The notes: generated by a model from the sequence alone, not told the origin. Counted from the first letter of the stretch, positions 35,532 through 44,460 are shown. The stretch is 64,000 bases of DNA from Phenylobacterium sp. (GCF_013911965.1 NZ_JACESE010000003.1:124001-188000); one strand, 5' to 3'. Made by a program: numbers and translations.

Positions 35532-35921
35532 ATGACCGTACGCCCCCTGCCCGTCCTGCTCGCCGCCCTCGCCATCGCCGCCCCGGCCGCGGCCTTGGCC
35601 GGCGACGGCCCCATAGCCACGGGAACGGGAGAGGCCCCGCCTTCGGCGACGGCGGCCGCGCCGCCGGTTCAGGCGGGCGGCGAGACGCCCGAGGAGATCG
35701 GCGCCTGGGCGCGGGGCGTCATCGAGGGCCGGCCGTCGGAACAGGCTCAAACCACCCAGCGGGACCGCTGCGCGGCCCCCGCCGACGACCGCCCGCACGG
35801 ACAGGTCTGGGCGGGCATCGGCACGGGCGGCTATCGGGAGGTCGGCGGCGTGGTCACCAAGCGGTTCGGGAACTGCGCCAGCGCGACGGTCGCGATCAGC
35901 CGGACCGAAGGGCGCTTCTAG
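35532..35921 (+). CDS. Small secreted protein of unknown function
   Basis: It has 129 residues. A signal peptide runs to about Ala24 (PAAALAGDG), then a Pro/Ala/Gly-rich linker and a C-terminal part with two cysteines (RDRCAAP and FGNCASATV) about 45 residues apart that could form a disulfide. I do not recognise a family. Two in-frame ATGs exist (35508 and 35532); the later one gives a cleaner signal peptide, and neither has a good ribosome binding site. It is followed by the ArsR operon. Confidence 0.65.
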   Translation: MTVRPLPVLLAALAIAAPAAALAGDGPIATGTGEAPPSATAAAPPVQAGGETPEEIGAWARGVIEGRPSEQAQTTQRDRCAAPADDRPHGQVWAGIGTGGYREVGGVVTKRFGNCASATVAISRTEGRF

Positions 35922-35942
35922 CCTTCACCCGTCCCTCAAGGC

Positions 35943-35996
35943 TTGACGGATTTATAGCCCGGCGGTTATGCGTCATCCCATAACCGACGAGTTATG
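35943..35996 (+). promoter_or_regulatory. ArsR operon promoter and self-operator
   Basis: A promoter-like TTGACG (35943-35948) is followed after 17 bases by TTATGC (35966-35971). Over and behind the second box lie three half-sites: GGTTATG (35964-35970), CATAACC (35979-35985) and GTTATG (35991-35996). They form two overlapping perfect dyads that share the middle half-site. This is the expected position for ArsR-type self-repression. Confidence 0.65.
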
Positions 35997-36326
35997 TACA
36001 ACATGGCGCAGGACCCAGATCTGCTCTTCCGGACTCTGGCGGACCCCACGCGACGGGGCCTTTTCGAGCGCCTCTGCCGCGAGGGCGAGTTGACCGTCAG
36101 CGCCCTTACCGCCGGGGCCGGCGTCTCACAACCGGCTGTGTCCAAGCATCTGGCCGCGCTGAAGCAGGCCGGCCTGGTGCGCGACCGGCAGGAGGGCCGG
36201 CTCAGCCACTATCGCGCCGAGCCCGGAGCCCTTTCGCCGCTCCTCGACTGGACGGCCGAGCTCACCGGCTTCTGGCGCCAGCGGTTCGACGCCCTCGAAG
36301 ACCTGCTGAAGAGGATGGACCAGTGA
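35994..36326 (+). CDS. ArsR-family transcriptional regulator
   Basis: It has 110 residues. A winged helix-turn-helix spans about 10-80 (LADPTRRGLFERLCREGELTV is followed by VSQPAVSKHLAALKQAGLV and a wing with RQEGRLSHYR). The usual metal-binding ELCVCDL motif is missing, so it is probably the non-metal subgroup found next to SRPBCC genes. The start may be the ATG at 35994 or at 36003. Its GTGA overlap with the next gene shows coupling. Confidence 0.92.
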   Translation: MYNMAQDPDLLFRTLADPTRRGLFERLCREGELTVSALTAGAGVSQPAVSKHLAALKQAGLVRDRQEGRLSHYRAEPGALSPLLDWTAELTGFWRQRFDALEDLLKRMDQ

Positions 36327-36733
36327 CCGACCCCGAACCCAAATCCGTTGTGGTCGAACGCGACCTCGCCCATCCGCCCGAGCGGGTCTGGCGGGCCCTG
36401 ACCCAGCCGCATCTCCTGGCCGAGTGGCTGATGCGGACCGACTTCGAACCCAGGACCGGCCACAGCTTCAGCTTCACCGCCGAATGGGGCGCGGTGGAGT
36501 GCAAGGTGATGGAGATCGAACCGGAACGCCGGCTCGCCTACAGCTGGGGCGACGGCGTGCTCGACACCGTCGTCACCTGGACGCTGACTCCGACCAAGAC
36601 CGGTGCGCACCTGCGCATGGAACAGACGGGCTTCCGCCGCGATCAGCCCCGTTACCTGATGGGCGCGACGGCCGGCTGGCCACGCTTTTTCGACAATCTG
36701 GAGCAGGTGCTCGCCAGGGAGACCGCGCAATGA
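36323..36733 (+). CDS. SRPBCC (AHSA1-like) domain protein
   Basis: It has 136 residues with a START-like fold that binds hydrophobic ligands. It opens with VVVERDLAHPPERVWRALT, and the characteristic LLAEWLM and GHSFSF regions follow; the end is RFFDNLEQVLARE. The start is GTG at 36323, sharing bases with the ArsR stop, and its stop overlaps the next ATG. ArsR-SRPBCC pairs are common, and the ligand is usually unknown. Confidence 0.9.
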   Translation: MTDPEPKSVVVERDLAHPPERVWRALTQPHLLAEWLMRTDFEPRTGHSFSFTAEWGAVECKVMEIEPERRLAYSWGDGVLDTVVTWTLTPTKTGAHLRMEQTGFRRDQPRYLMGATAGWPRFFDNLEQVLARETAQ

Positions 36734-36954
36734 GCCTCAACGCCTGGGTCCGGCGTATCCATCGCTGGCTTTCCATCGCCTTCACCCTGGCGGTCATCGC
36801 CAACATCGCGGCCATGGTCGCCGGCGCCCAGATCCTGTGGATCGGCCTTCTGGCCCTCGTCCCCCTGATCCCGCTGCTGGCGACCGGGCTCTACCTGTTC
36901 GCCCTGCCCTATCTCGGCGGCAGGAAAGGCGATGGGCTGCGAGAGCCCGCGTGA
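36730..36954 (+). CDS. Small two-helix membrane protein of the ArsR operon
   Basis: It has 74 residues. A short amphipathic start (SLNAWVRRIHRWLSIAF) leads into two membrane helices at about 14-35 and 38-60, ending in a charged tail (GGRKGDGL). The ATG at 36730 overlaps the SRPBCC stop, and its own stop overlaps the next GTG, so the reading frame is fixed by coupling on both sides. The function is unknown; similar proteins accompany ArsR/SRPBCC pairs. Confidence 0.75.
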   Translation: MSLNAWVRRIHRWLSIAFTLAVIANIAAMVAGAQILWIGLLALVPLIPLLATGLYLFALPYLGGRKGDGLREPA

Positions 36955-37361
36955 GCCGGGATCCCAATCTGCTGTCCGGCGGCAATCCGCAGATCCCCAA
37001 GGGGTATGGCGAGGAGCCGATCCGGGCCTACATCGCCGCAACGCCCGGCTGGAAGCGCGAGGTGGTCCAGCGGCTCGACGCCCTCATCACCGACGCCGTG
37101 CCGGACGTCCGGAAGGCGGTGAAGTGGAATTCGCCCCTCTACGGCGCCGGCGAAGACGGCTGGTTCCTCAGCCTCCACGGCTTCACCCGCTACGTGAAGG
37201 TCGCGTTCTTTCGCGGGACGAGCCTCCGACCCCAGCCGCCGGTCGGCTCCAAGACCCCGGAGACGCGCTACCTCCATATCTCCGAGAGCGAGCCGCTCGA
37301 CGAGGCGCAGTTCACCGACTGGGTCCGCCAGGCAAGCCGCCTCCCCGGCGAACGGATGTGA
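36951..37361 (+). CDS. DUF1801 domain protein
   Basis: It has 136 residues from GTG at 36951 (GTGA overlap with the upstream stop). The domain starts near residue 24 with IRAYIAATPGWKREVVQRLD and contains VRKAVKWNSPLYG, followed by FLSLHGFTRYVKVAFFRG, a typical DUF1801/YdhG layout with an iron-sulfur-frataxin-like fold and unknown function. It is the last gene of the four-gene ArsR operon. Confidence 0.85.
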   Translation: MSRDPNLLSGGNPQIPKGYGEEPIRAYIAATPGWKREVVQRLDALITDAVPDVRKAVKWNSPLYGAGEDGWFLSLHGFTRYVKVAFFRGTSLRPQPPVGSKTPETRYLHISESEPLDEAQFTDWVRQASRLPGERM

Positions 37362-37436
37362 TCGCGGCGGATTGACGCCGCTCAAGGCGGGGCGACCCGA
37401 TCCGAAGAGAATGATCGCAGACCCCGGAGGCGAGCG

Positions 37437-38051
37437 ATGGCGCGGTTCGGAACCTGGATGGCGGGCGCAGCTGCAGCGGCGGCCATCGCCTATGGCGTAC
37501 CTCAGCTCCTGCAGGTGGCCGGCGTCCTGACCGATCCCTGGGATCGGATCCTCATCTTCGCCCCGTCCCTGGCGCTCGCGCCGCTCTTCGTTCTCGCCAT
37601 GGCGGCCACCCACGTCGCCACGCCGCCCGATCGGCACGTCTGGAGCCTGTCGGCCCTGGCGCTGGCCATCCTCTACGCGGCCGATGTGAGCCAGGTCTAT
37701 GTGGTGCAGCTGGGCTCGATCATCCCGCACGACCTCGCCGGCGCCGGCGAAACTGTGGGCATCGCCGCCTGCTGCACGCCGGGCATGCCGGCCACCGCTG
37801 TGGATCTGCTGGGCTACACCTATATGAGCCTGGCCACCCTGCTGCTCGCGCCGGCCTTCCCCGGCCGCCGCTGGCTCCAGTTCAGCCTCGTCGCCAACGG
37901 CCTGCTGGCCCCAGCCCTGATCGGGCAACTCGCCTGGCCCGATCTGATCTATGTCGGTGCGCTCTGGCTCGTCACCTTCCCTGCGGCGATGATCCTCCTG
38001 GCCCGTGCGCTCGATGCAGCCCCGCCGATCTCCCCCCTCCGATCGCCATGA
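37437..38051 (+). CDS. Polytopic membrane protein of unknown function
   Basis: It has 204 residues with about six hydrophobic segments (near 7-28, 37-58, 70-88, 118-140, 146-163 and 168-188). A loop around residues 95-120 has a Cys-Cys pair (IAACCTPGMP). GGAGG lies six bases before the ATG at 37437. I recognise no family. It stands between the ArsR operon and the convergent desaturase with a 12-base gap. Confidence 0.75.
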   Translation: MARFGTWMAGAAAAAAIAYGVPQLLQVAGVLTDPWDRILIFAPSLALAPLFVLAMAATHVATPPDRHVWSLSALALAILYAADVSQVYVVQLGSIIPHDLAGAGETVGIAACCTPGMPATAVDLLGYTYMSLATLLLAPAFPGRRWLQFSLVANGLLAPALIGQLAWPDLIYVGALWLVTFPAAMILLARALDAAPPISPLRSP

Positions 38052-38063
38052 CGGCGGGATCCG

Positions 38064-39062
38064 TCAGCGGCTCGACCTCGCCTCACGAAACGTCACCATC
38101 CTGCCGCCGATCTCGTCCCAGAGCGCCAGACTGAACGCTGGCCCGAGGTCTCGGATATGAAGACGGCAAGCGGTCGCGAGCGATGGGTGTGACGCCATCG
38201 CCTTGTCCAGACGGTAGAAGGGGATCCGGCTGGACGCATGGTGAAGGTGGTGCGCGCCAATGTTCGCCGTCAGCCAGCGCAGGGGCTGCGGAAGAACCAG
38301 GTGCGAGCTTCCCTCCAGCGCCGAGGCCGTGGGGTTCCACCCATCCTGGCGCACCCAGCGGCTGCCTTCGAACTGGTGCTGCACATAGAACAGTCCCACG
38401 CCGATCGCGGCGGCCAGCGAAACCACCGGAAGGTGCGCGATCAGCATTGCGCGCACGCCCACCAACGGAACGAGGGTCGCCGCCAAGACAGCTAGCCCGA
38501 GGTTGTTGCCCAGGACGCTTCTCCACGCCCACCGCTCTCGCATGGCTCCGATCGGCAAGCGATGCTGTATGAGGAACATGTAGGGCGGCCCCAGTCCCAG
38601 CATCACGAGCCGGTGACGATAGAGCCGGTAGCCGAGGCGCTTGAGGGGTGAGAGGGCGCGATACTCTTCCACCGTCAGCATCTCTATGGCCCCCAGACCT
38701 CGACGGTCCAGGTTTGAGGATGTCGCATGATGGATGGCATGGGTCCGACGCCAGTAGCCATAGGGCGTCATGGTGAGGACGCCGATGCAGCGCCCCACCC
38801 AGGCGTTCGCCGTCGCGCCCGGCAGGAAGGCTTGGTGACCGCAGTCGTGCTGTATCATGAACAGGCGAACGAGAAACGCCGCAGCCGGGGGAACAAGGGC
38901 CAGGCCCCACCACCAGCCTCTGGCGACGCAGACATAGATTCCGGCCCACAGCGCCAGCAATGGAACGAGGGTGACCGCTAGCTCGAAGAGGCCGCGCGCC
39001 GTGCTCGGCCGCTGGAAGGGCGCGAGGGCGGCGCGCAGGGACTGGGAGTCAGGGTTGAGCAA
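38064..39062 (-). CDS. Membrane fatty acid desaturase
   Basis: Di-iron, oxygen-dependent integral membrane desaturase or hydroxylase, 332 residues. The three histidine boxes are HDCGH (72-76), HAIHH (108-112) and HHLHH (271-275), with membrane segments between them. It is similar to fatty-acid or carotenoid desaturases of the DesA type. The only usable start is TTG at 39062; a stop lies just upstream in frame, and GAGG is close. Codon use is less GC-biased than in the core genes. It could adjust lipid unsaturation; the substrate is unknown. Confidence 0.9.
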   Translation of the reverse strand: MLNPDSQSLRAALAPFQRPSTARGLFELAVTLVPLLALWAGIYVCVARGWWWGLALVPPAAAFLVRLFMIQHDCGHQAFLPGATANAWVGRCIGVLTMTPYGYWRRTHAIHHATSSNLDRRGLGAIEMLTVEEYRALSPLKRLGYRLYRHRLVMLGLGPPYMFLIQHRLPIGAMRERWAWRSVLGNNLGLAVLAATLVPLVGVRAMLIAHLPVVSLAAAIGVGLFYVQHQFEGSRWVRQDGWNPTASALEGSSHLVLPQPLRWLTANIGAHHLHHASSRIPFYRLDKAMASHPSLATACRLHIRDLGPAFSLALWDEIGGRMVTFREARSSR

Positions 39063-39293
39063 AGGGCCTCACGAAGTCGCCGATTTGCGTCCACAACGCT
39101 CCCGCGCCCCACTCGTTCTGGCCGCGCTGACGCCGGTCGCGCCATTCGTCAGCCGTAGCTGCGACCACGGAGGCGTCAGGGCGCGCGCCGGCCGGCGCCC
39201 GGACCACGCAGCCTGTTCCGTGGGCGCGGGCATGAGGCGGCCGTCGTTCGGCCGCTTCGGTCCTCTCGCCGGACGGCATTCCGCCCAATGCGA

Positions 39294-39659
39294 TCAGGTC
39301 GTCGGGCCGAACGCGAAGCTGAGCAGAACGTCGTCAGGCTGCGCGTCAGGCCGATCGGCCTGGCAGAAGCCGACCACCACCCGATCCGGGTTGTCGTCGG
39401 AGACCGAAGGCGTGTCGCTGGCCCAGCCGTCCGGCGTCCTGTGAGAGGATCGGAACTCGAGCCGGCAATCCACGTCCTGCGGTGGAATTTCGATCGTCTG
39501 GTGGATGTCGCGGCCGCCGATCTGCGAACCGAACGTCAGCCGCGGCGCCGCGCCGGCGAACGTGATCACCTCGACATCCCAACGGTGAAGACCGCGGTCG
39601 GGTCGGGCCGTGGCGGTGAGCCGCACAGGCGCACCTGCGGGCAGTTCGAGGCTCGTCAT
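39294..39659 (-). CDS. Unknown 121-residue protein downstream of the transglutaminase-like gene
   Basis: It has 121 residues, no signal peptide or membrane segment, and probably beta-rich structure. The start ATG at 39659 overlaps the stop of the transglutaminase-like gene (ATGA), and AGGAG stands eight bases upstream, so it is coupled to it. I recognise no domain. It shows repeated acidic and aromatic patches (IGGRDIHQTIEIPPQDVDC and DNPDRVVVGFCQADRPD). It may act with the upstream protein. Confidence 0.65.
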   Translation of the reverse strand: MTSLELPAGAPVRLTATARPDRGLHRWDVEVITFAGAAPRLTFGSQIGGRDIHQTIEIPPQDVDCRLEFRSSHRTPDGWASDTPSVSDDNPDRVVVGFCQADRPDAQPDDVLLSFAFGPTT

Positions 39660-40543
39660 AGGCGCACTCCTGTTGGGGGTCCGAGTGATGGCGGCGGCGC
39701 GGGCGATGCCTCGGAGCGAACCGCGACCTCCAGGCTCAGGTGGTCCTCGGCGCGGCCGACGTAGCTCCCGGCGACCGGCAGCACCTGGGCCGAACGGCGG
39801 GCGGCGGCGACCTTGACGAGTCCCGCAGCGCCCATTCTGGCGTTGGTGGGGTCGAAGGTGATCCAACCCGCGCCGGGGAGGTAGATTTCGACCCACGCAT
39901 GCGTGGCGTCCGCTCCGCCCGTGCTTTCGGGATCAACAAGATAGCCCGACACCGCGCGGGCGCCGAAGCCGAGGCTTCGAACGGCGGTCAGGTGCAGTTC
40001 CACAAGGTCGCGGCATGATCCGGTCCTCGAACGAAGCGTCACCCCGGCGGGTTGCGTGCCCTCCTCTGCGCGCGGAACGTAGGCGACGAGCGCCCCCACG
40101 CCCGCGTTGATGTCCTTGAGCAAGGACAGCGTGTCCGTCCCCGGACCGGCGACGAAGCCCCTCGCCCACGCGGCCACGGATGAGTCGCCGTCACCAGCGC
40201 GGAGAGCCCCCAGGTCGATCGCCTCGTCGAGCGAATGGCGAAACGGATACTGCTGAGCCGAGGGCGCGATGGGAAACACCGGCCAGTCTGCAGCCGTCTC
40301 GTCGACCACGAGACGGCTTGTGACCTCAAGGCGCTCGGCAGGCGACTCGAACCGAGCGGTGGCGATGTGGTTGCCAAACACGTCAGTGGACCAGGCCAGT
40401 TGAGCCGCCGGCGTGATGTCGAGGGCGCAGCTCAACACCTGCAGATCGCCGCTGCTCCTGGGCCGGAGAACAAGCCGATGCGGATTGAAGGCGACCGGTC
40501 GGGCGAAGCTGTAGACCGTCGTATGGGTGAGGTTCAGACGCAC
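39656..40543 (-). CDS. Transglutaminase-like cysteine peptidase-fold protein
   Basis: It has 295 residues. An N-terminal beta domain (MRLNLTHTTVYSFARP) is followed by the transglutaminase core with Cys177 (RTGSCRDL), His215 (ATHAWVEIYLP) and Asp231 (FDPTN). Bacterial members act as peptidases or amide-forming enzymes; the reaction here is unknown. I chose the GTG at 40543, where the family N-terminus begins; a GTG at 40555 is also possible. It overlaps the upstream 76-residue gene. It is similar in layout to the gene at 57555-58541 but is clearly divergent. Confidence 0.88.
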   Translation of the reverse strand: MRLNLTHTTVYSFARPVAFNPHRLVLRPRSSGDLQVLSCALDITPAAQLAWSTDVFGNHIATARFESPAERLEVTSRLVVDETAADWPVFPIAPSAQQYPFRHSLDEAIDLGALRAGDGDSSVAAWARGFVAGPGTDTLSLLKDINAGVGALVAYVPRAEEGTQPAGVTLRSRTGSCRDLVELHLTAVRSLGFGARAVSGYLVDPESTGGADATHAWVEIYLPGAGWITFDPTNARMGAAGLVKVAAARRSAQVLPVAGSYVGRAEDHLSLEVAVRSEASPAPPPSLGPPTGVRL

Positions 40544-40764
40544 ACGGATACGCACACGCCCGCGCTGGCCACCGGGAGGGCGCGCGCAGCGAGACGCCGA
40601 GCAAGAAGGGTTCGGCGGTCTTGCATCTCTGCGAGCAGGATCCACGACTGGGCGGAGGCCCGGCAACGCTTGCGGACTTCCGGGAGCGGCGACTCAGCCG
40701 CCGCGTTGAGAGCCTCGCCGGCGTGGCGCCGGTAGTCCGCAGCCAAGAGTTCGCTCTTCAGCAT
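40534..40764 (-). CDS. Small alpha-helical protein of unknown function
   Basis: It has 76 residues. The N-terminal part (LKSELLAADYRRHAGEALN followed by AAAESPLPEVRKRC) looks like the short helical proteins often seen in alphaproteobacteria, with an RASAQSWILLAEMQ block; the tail is valine-rich (GVCVSVCV). The last bases overlap the transglutaminase-like start. The ATG at 40764 is nine bases after the stop of the 30-residue membrane peptide. The role is unknown. Confidence 0.6.
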   Translation of the reverse strand: MLKSELLAADYRRHAGEALNAAAESPLPEVRKRCRASAQSWILLAEMQDRRTLLARRLAARALPVASAGVCVSVCV

Positions 40765-40773
40765 CTTCTGGTC

Positions 40774-40866
40774 CTAAGCCCGCCCCTGGCCGAAAAGGCG
40801 GAACAGCCCCGGGAGGAGCGACCCCGCGACGACGAGGGCGGCGGAAACCGCAAGCAGCGCTGACAT
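40774..40866 (-). CDS. 30-residue single-pass membrane peptide
   Basis: A very short frame whose product has one hydrophobic helix from about residue 3 to 23 and a basic end (FRLFGQGRA). GAGG lies eight bases before the ATG at 40866, and the next gene begins nine bases after its stop, giving operon-like spacing. Its small size makes chance occurrence possible, but the ribosome binding site and position support it. It may help anchor or regulate the neighbouring proteins. Confidence 0.5.
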   Translation of the reverse strand: MSALLAVSAALVVAGSLLPGLFRLFGQGRA

Positions 40867-41180
40867 TGGGAAACCTCAGGCGCCTCGTCGGGAATGATCG
40901 ACCACTTGGCTGGTGGCACAGGACCGACGGCGCACATCACATATGGGGGTCGCCTCCCGCAGCCGCCAGGATTGACGTCGCCAAATGATGTCTGCGTGCG
41001 CCAGCCCTGCCGCCAGAGCTACGGCCCCTCAGCTCCAGCGCCCGGAAAGCGCCTGCGGCGTCCGATGCGCGACGAAGAGCGACGAGCCCTCGCGGTGCGC
41101 AAGCCCCTAGGGACGGCGCGGCAAGCGCGGAACAGGACTCTGGCGGCGGATCACACCGACTTGCGGGAGAGCAGGCCCCT
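40867..41180. other. Intergenic region before the guaA end, no gene seen
   Basis: This stretch of 314 bases between the small membrane peptide and the 3' end of guaA holds no credible frame, RNA fold or repeat that I can see. It must contain the promoter of the minus-strand transglutaminase-like operon. Its base composition is more mixed than the core genes. Confidence 0.4.
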
Positions 41181-42749
41181 TCACTCCCACTCGATCGTCC
41201 CTGGCGGCTTCGAGGTGACGTCGTAGACGACCCGGTTGACGCCGCGGACCTCGTTGATGATGCGGGTGGCGGCTCGGCCCAGCACGTCCCAGGGGAATTC
41301 GAAGAAGTCCGCCGTCATGCCGTCGGTCGAGGTGACGGCGCGCAGGGCGCAGACGTTTTCGTAAGTGCGCGCATCGCCCATGACGCCGACCGTCTTCACG
41401 GGCAGCAGGACGGCGAAGGCCTGCCAGATCGAATCGTAGAGGCCAGCCTTGCGGATCTCGTCCAGATAGATGGCGTCGGCCTGCTGCAGGACGGCCACCT
41501 TCTCCGGGGTGATCTCGCCCGGGATGCGGATGGCCAGGCCCGGCCCCGGGAAGGGATGGCGGCCGACGAAGGCCGGCGGCAGGCCAAGCTCGACGCCGAG
41601 CGCCCGGACCTCGTCCTTGAAGAGCTCGCGCAGGGGCTCGACCAGCTTCAGCTTCATATAGTCCGGCAGGCCGCCCACATTGTGGTGGCTCTTGATCACC
41701 GCCGAGGGGCCGCCGCGGGCCGAAACGCTCTCGATCACGTCGGGATAGAGCGTCCCCTGAGCGAGGAATTCCGCGCCCTCGATCTTGGCGGCCTCGCGGT
41801 CGAAAACCTCGACGAAGAGGCGACCAATGGTCTTCCGCTTGGTCTCGGGATCGGAGACGCCGTCGAGCTCGCCGAGGAATTCCTTCGACGCATCAACGTG
41901 GATCAGCGGGATGTTGTAGTGGTCGCGGAACATGGTCACGACCTGCTCGGCCTCGTTCAGGCGCAACAGGCCGGTGTCGACGAAGACGCAGGTCAGCTGG
42001 TCGCCGATGGCCTCGTGGATCAGCACCGCGGCCACCGAGGAGTCCACCCCGCCTGACAGGCCGCAGATCACCTTGCCATCGCCCACCTGCTCGCGAATGC
42101 GCTCCACCATCTCCTGGCGGAAGGCCTTCATGGTCCAGTCGCCCTTCAGGCCGGCGATCTTGTGGGTGAAGTTGCGCAGCATCAGGGCGCCGCGCGGCGT
42201 GTGCGCCACCTCGGGGTGGAACTGAATGCCGTAGAAGCGGCGGCCTTCGTCGGCGATCACCGCGAAGGGCGAACCTTCCGAGGCGGCGACGACATGGAAG
42301 CCCTGGGGGATGGCGGTGATTTTGTCGCCATGGCTCATCCAGACGGTTTCCTTGGCGCCGACGCCGCCGAAGCCGTCCAGGAGCGGGCTCTCCTTCTCGA
42401 TCAGGATCTCGGCGCGGCCGAACTCGCGGTGATGACCGCTTTCCACCGCCCCGCCCAGGCGGGCGCACATGTGCATCTCGCCATAGCAGATGCCCAGGAC
42501 CGGCACGCCCAGCTCGAAGACCCGCGGCGTGACCTTGGGGCTCTCCTCCTCGTGGGCGCTGGCGGGGCCGCCCGACAGGATCACCGCCTTGGGATCGAAG
42601 GCGTCGAGCATGTCCTCGATCTTGTCGAAGGGATGGATCTCGCAATAGACGCCGCTCTCGCGCAGGCGGCGCGCAATCAGCTGGGTCACCTGGCTGCCGA
42701 AATCGACGATCAGGACGCGTTCGTGATTGGGCTCGAGAATCTCGGTCAT
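41181..42749 (-). CDS. guaA: GMP synthase (glutamine-hydrolysing)
   Basis: Converts XMP to GMP using ATP and glutamine. It has 522 residues. The glutaminase domain has its nucleophile Cys88 in [10 protein letters not shown]; the usual GICYGMQ is changed after the Gly, and His and Glu partners lie in QFHPEVAHT. The ATP-pyrophosphatase motif is [11 protein letters not shown], followed by the dimerisation domain and the typical end [10 protein letters not shown]. It is the last gene of the guaB-MAPEG-rsmB-guaA run and has no clear ribosome binding site. Confidence 0.97.
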   Translation of the reverse strand: MTEILEPNHERVLIVDFGSQVTQLIARRLRESGVYCEIHPFDKIEDMLDAFDPKAVILSGGPASAHEEESPKVTPRVFELGVPVLGICYGEMHMCARLGGAVESGHHREFGRAEILIEKESPLLDGFGGVGAKETVWMSHGDKITAIPQGFHVVAASEGSPFAVIADEGRRFYGIQFHPEVAHTPRGALMLRNFTHKIAGLKGDWTMKAFRQEMVERIREQVGDGKVICGLSGGVDSSVAAVLIHEAIGDQLTCVFVDTGLLRLNEAEQVVTMFRDHYNIPLIHVDASKEFLGELDGVSDPETKRKTIGRLFVEVFDREAAKIEGAEFLAQGTLYPDVIESVSARGGPSAVIKSHHNVGGLPDYMKLKLVEPLRELFKDEVRALGVELGLPPAFVGRHPFPGPGLAIRIPGEITPEKVAVLQQADAIYLDEIRKAGLYDSIWQAFAVLLPVKTVGVMGDARTYENVCALRAVTSTDGMTADFFEFPWDVLGRAATRIINEVRGVNRVVYDVTSKPPGTIEWE

Positions 42750-42780
42750 GGCAGGCGGGCCTTGCGGGGGTGAAGAGGGA

Positions 42781-44061
42781 TCATCGCACGCGCTCCAGCA
42801 CGGCGACGAAGAAACCGTCGGTGTCGGCCGAGGCCGGGGTGAGGCGCAGATAGCCCTCCGGCGTCAGGAATGGGGTGAGTTCCGGATCGGCCGTGGGGGC
42901 CCGCACGGCGAACGCCTCGCCCGTTCGCCCCAGGAAGGCGGCCACGCGATCCTCGTCCTCCTCCGGCAGGACCGAGCAGGTGACATAGACCAGGCGGCCG
43001 CCGACCTTGGCGAAGGTCGCGCCCGTATCGAGCACGGAGTCCTGATCCTGGGTCCGCTTGGCGAGCGCTTCGGGCGTCAGCCGCCATTTGGTGTCCGGAT
43101 GGCGGCGCCAGGAGCCGGAGCCGGTGCAGGGCGCGTCGATGAAGACGACGTCCATCTTACCCTCCAGGCCCTTCAGCGGGTCGGGGTCCACCGGCGAACG
43201 GACCTGCAGGTTGCGCACCCCGGCGCGGTCGCCGCGGCGGATGGTGTCGGTCAGGCGCCGGGCGTCGGCGTCGTAGGCGTAGATCTGGCCGGTATTGCCC
43301 ATGGCCGCGGCCAGAGCCAGCGTCTTGCCGCCGCCGCCGGCGCAGAGGTCGAGGACCTGCTTGCCCGCCACCGCCCCGGCGCAGGCCGCGGCGATCTGCG
43401 AGCCCAGATCCTGGACCTCGAACCAGCCCTTGGAAAAGGCGGGAATGGTCTCGACCGCCCCGCCCCGGCGGGTCGGGTCCGGCGCCGGCAGTCGGATGGC
43501 GTCCTCAAGCCGGCCCGCGGGCTGCGGCTCCAGCGAGGCCAGCGCCTTCATCGCCCGCACAGGATCGCTCTTCAGGCGATTGACGCGGAGATCCACCGGC
43601 GCGCGGCGGGCGAGCGCCGCCCCCTCCTCCGCGCGCGCCTCACCGAAGGCGCGGGCGAAGCTGGCGTCCAGCCAGTCGGCATAGTCGCCGCGGACGGCCG
43701 CTGGCGCAGCGTCCAGGTCCTGCGGGGCGCGCAGAGCCGACCATTCGGCGTCGGTCAGCGGCCCCGGCCCATGGGGCTCCTCCCCCGCCGCTTCGGCCAC
43801 CGTCTCGACCGGCCAGCCCCATTCGAAGGTCAGCGCGGCCAGCGCGGCGGCTCGCGGGCTGTCGACGCCCATCCGCCAGGCGAGCGAGCGGCGCTTGCGC
43901 AGCACGTCCAGCACCAGGCCCGACACCCAGGCGCGGTCCTTGGCGCCGGCGAAGCGCGAGCGGTCGCCCCAGGCCTTCAGGGCCAGGCGCACGGGCCGGT
44001 GTCGCGTCTCAATCTCGTCCAGAACCTCGATGGCCGCCGCCAGGCGTCCGCCGTCACGCAC
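42781..44061 (-). CDS. rsmB: 16S rRNA cytosine-C5 methyltransferase, RsmB/NOP type
   Basis: SAM-dependent methyltransferase acting on RNA, 426 residues. The SAM-binding region has [20 protein letters not shown], and the two catalytic cysteines are in [15 protein letters not shown] and [10 protein letters not shown]. An N-terminal NusB-like part precedes it. The start is GTG at 44061 with GAGG seven bases upstream, nine bases after the MAPEG gene. Whether it methylates C967 of 16S rRNA specifically cannot be read from sequence. Confidence 0.9.
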   Translation of the reverse strand: MRDGGRLAAAIEVLDEIETRHRPVRLALKAWGDRSRFAGAKDRAWVSGLVLDVLRKRRSLAWRMGVDSPRAAALAALTFEWGWPVETVAEAAGEEPHGPGPLTDAEWSALRAPQDLDAAPAAVRGDYADWLDASFARAFGEARAEEGAALARRAPVDLRVNRLKSDPVRAMKALASLEPQPAGRLEDAIRLPAPDPTRRGGAVETIPAFSKGWFEVQDLGSQIAAACAGAVAGKQVLDLCAGGGGKTLALAAAMGNTGQIYAYDADARRLTDTIRRGDRAGVRNLQVRSPVDPDPLKGLEGKMDVVFIDAPCTGSGSWRRHPDTKWRLTPEALAKRTQDQDSVLDTGATFAKVGGRLVYVTCSVLPEEDEDRVAAFLGRTGEAFAVRAPTADPELTPFLTPEGYLRLTPASADTDGFFVAVLERVR

Positions 44062-44070
44062 GACGCCGCC

Positions 44071-44460
44071 TCATACGAAGATGGCCGCCACGACCATGAA
44101 GAGGCCGATCATGGAGACGAACCAGACGAGACTGCGCACGATGGCCACGCCCGAGGCGTAGAGCGGCGCGTAGAGGGCCCGGGCGGCGACGTAGAGCGAC
44201 GCGCCCCAGAAGGTCAGGTCCCCGAGCTTCCCGCCGAGATAGGCGACGATCACCGCGGCGGCGAAGAAGGGGAAGGTCTCCAGGAAGTTCCTCAACGCCC
44301 GTTCCAGCCGCGCGGCCACGCCGGTGACGGGCCGCGGCTCGTCGCGAGAGCCGCCGGCCCACTTCAGCCCCTGCTGGGCGCGCGCCGCCGCCGCGGCCCA
44401 GCCGAGCTGGACGAGGCCGATGACAACCGCCCAGGCCAGGAGCTGAAGTTCGATGGCCAT
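44071..44460 (-). CDS. MAPEG family membrane protein
   Basis: It has 129 residues and four hydrophobic segments, the layout of membrane-associated eicosanoid and glutathione metabolism proteins. The conserved region ERALRNFLETFPFFAAAVI fits the family's ExxxNxxE-like helix. The ATG at 44460 is favoured; a GTG at 44466 is the alternative. It follows guaB within 12 bases. Bacterial members are poorly understood; glutathione transfer is possible. Confidence 0.85.
   Translation of the reverse strand: MAIELQLLAWAVVIGLVQLGWAAAAARAQQGLKWAGGSRDEPRPVTGVAARLERALRNFLETFPFFAAAVIVAYLGGKLGDLTFWGASLYVAARALYAPLYASGVAIVRSLVWFVSMIGLFMVVAAIFV

Noticed and set aside
33272-35620. Long minus-strand frame opposite ilvD
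   Set aside because: ilvD on the plus strand has all catalytic motifs; the antisense product has none.
39049-39288. 79-codon minus-strand frame between the desaturase and the 121-residue gene
   Set aside because: It has no ribosome binding site, overlaps the desaturase start and has an Arg/Ala/Gly-rich product without recognisable pattern.
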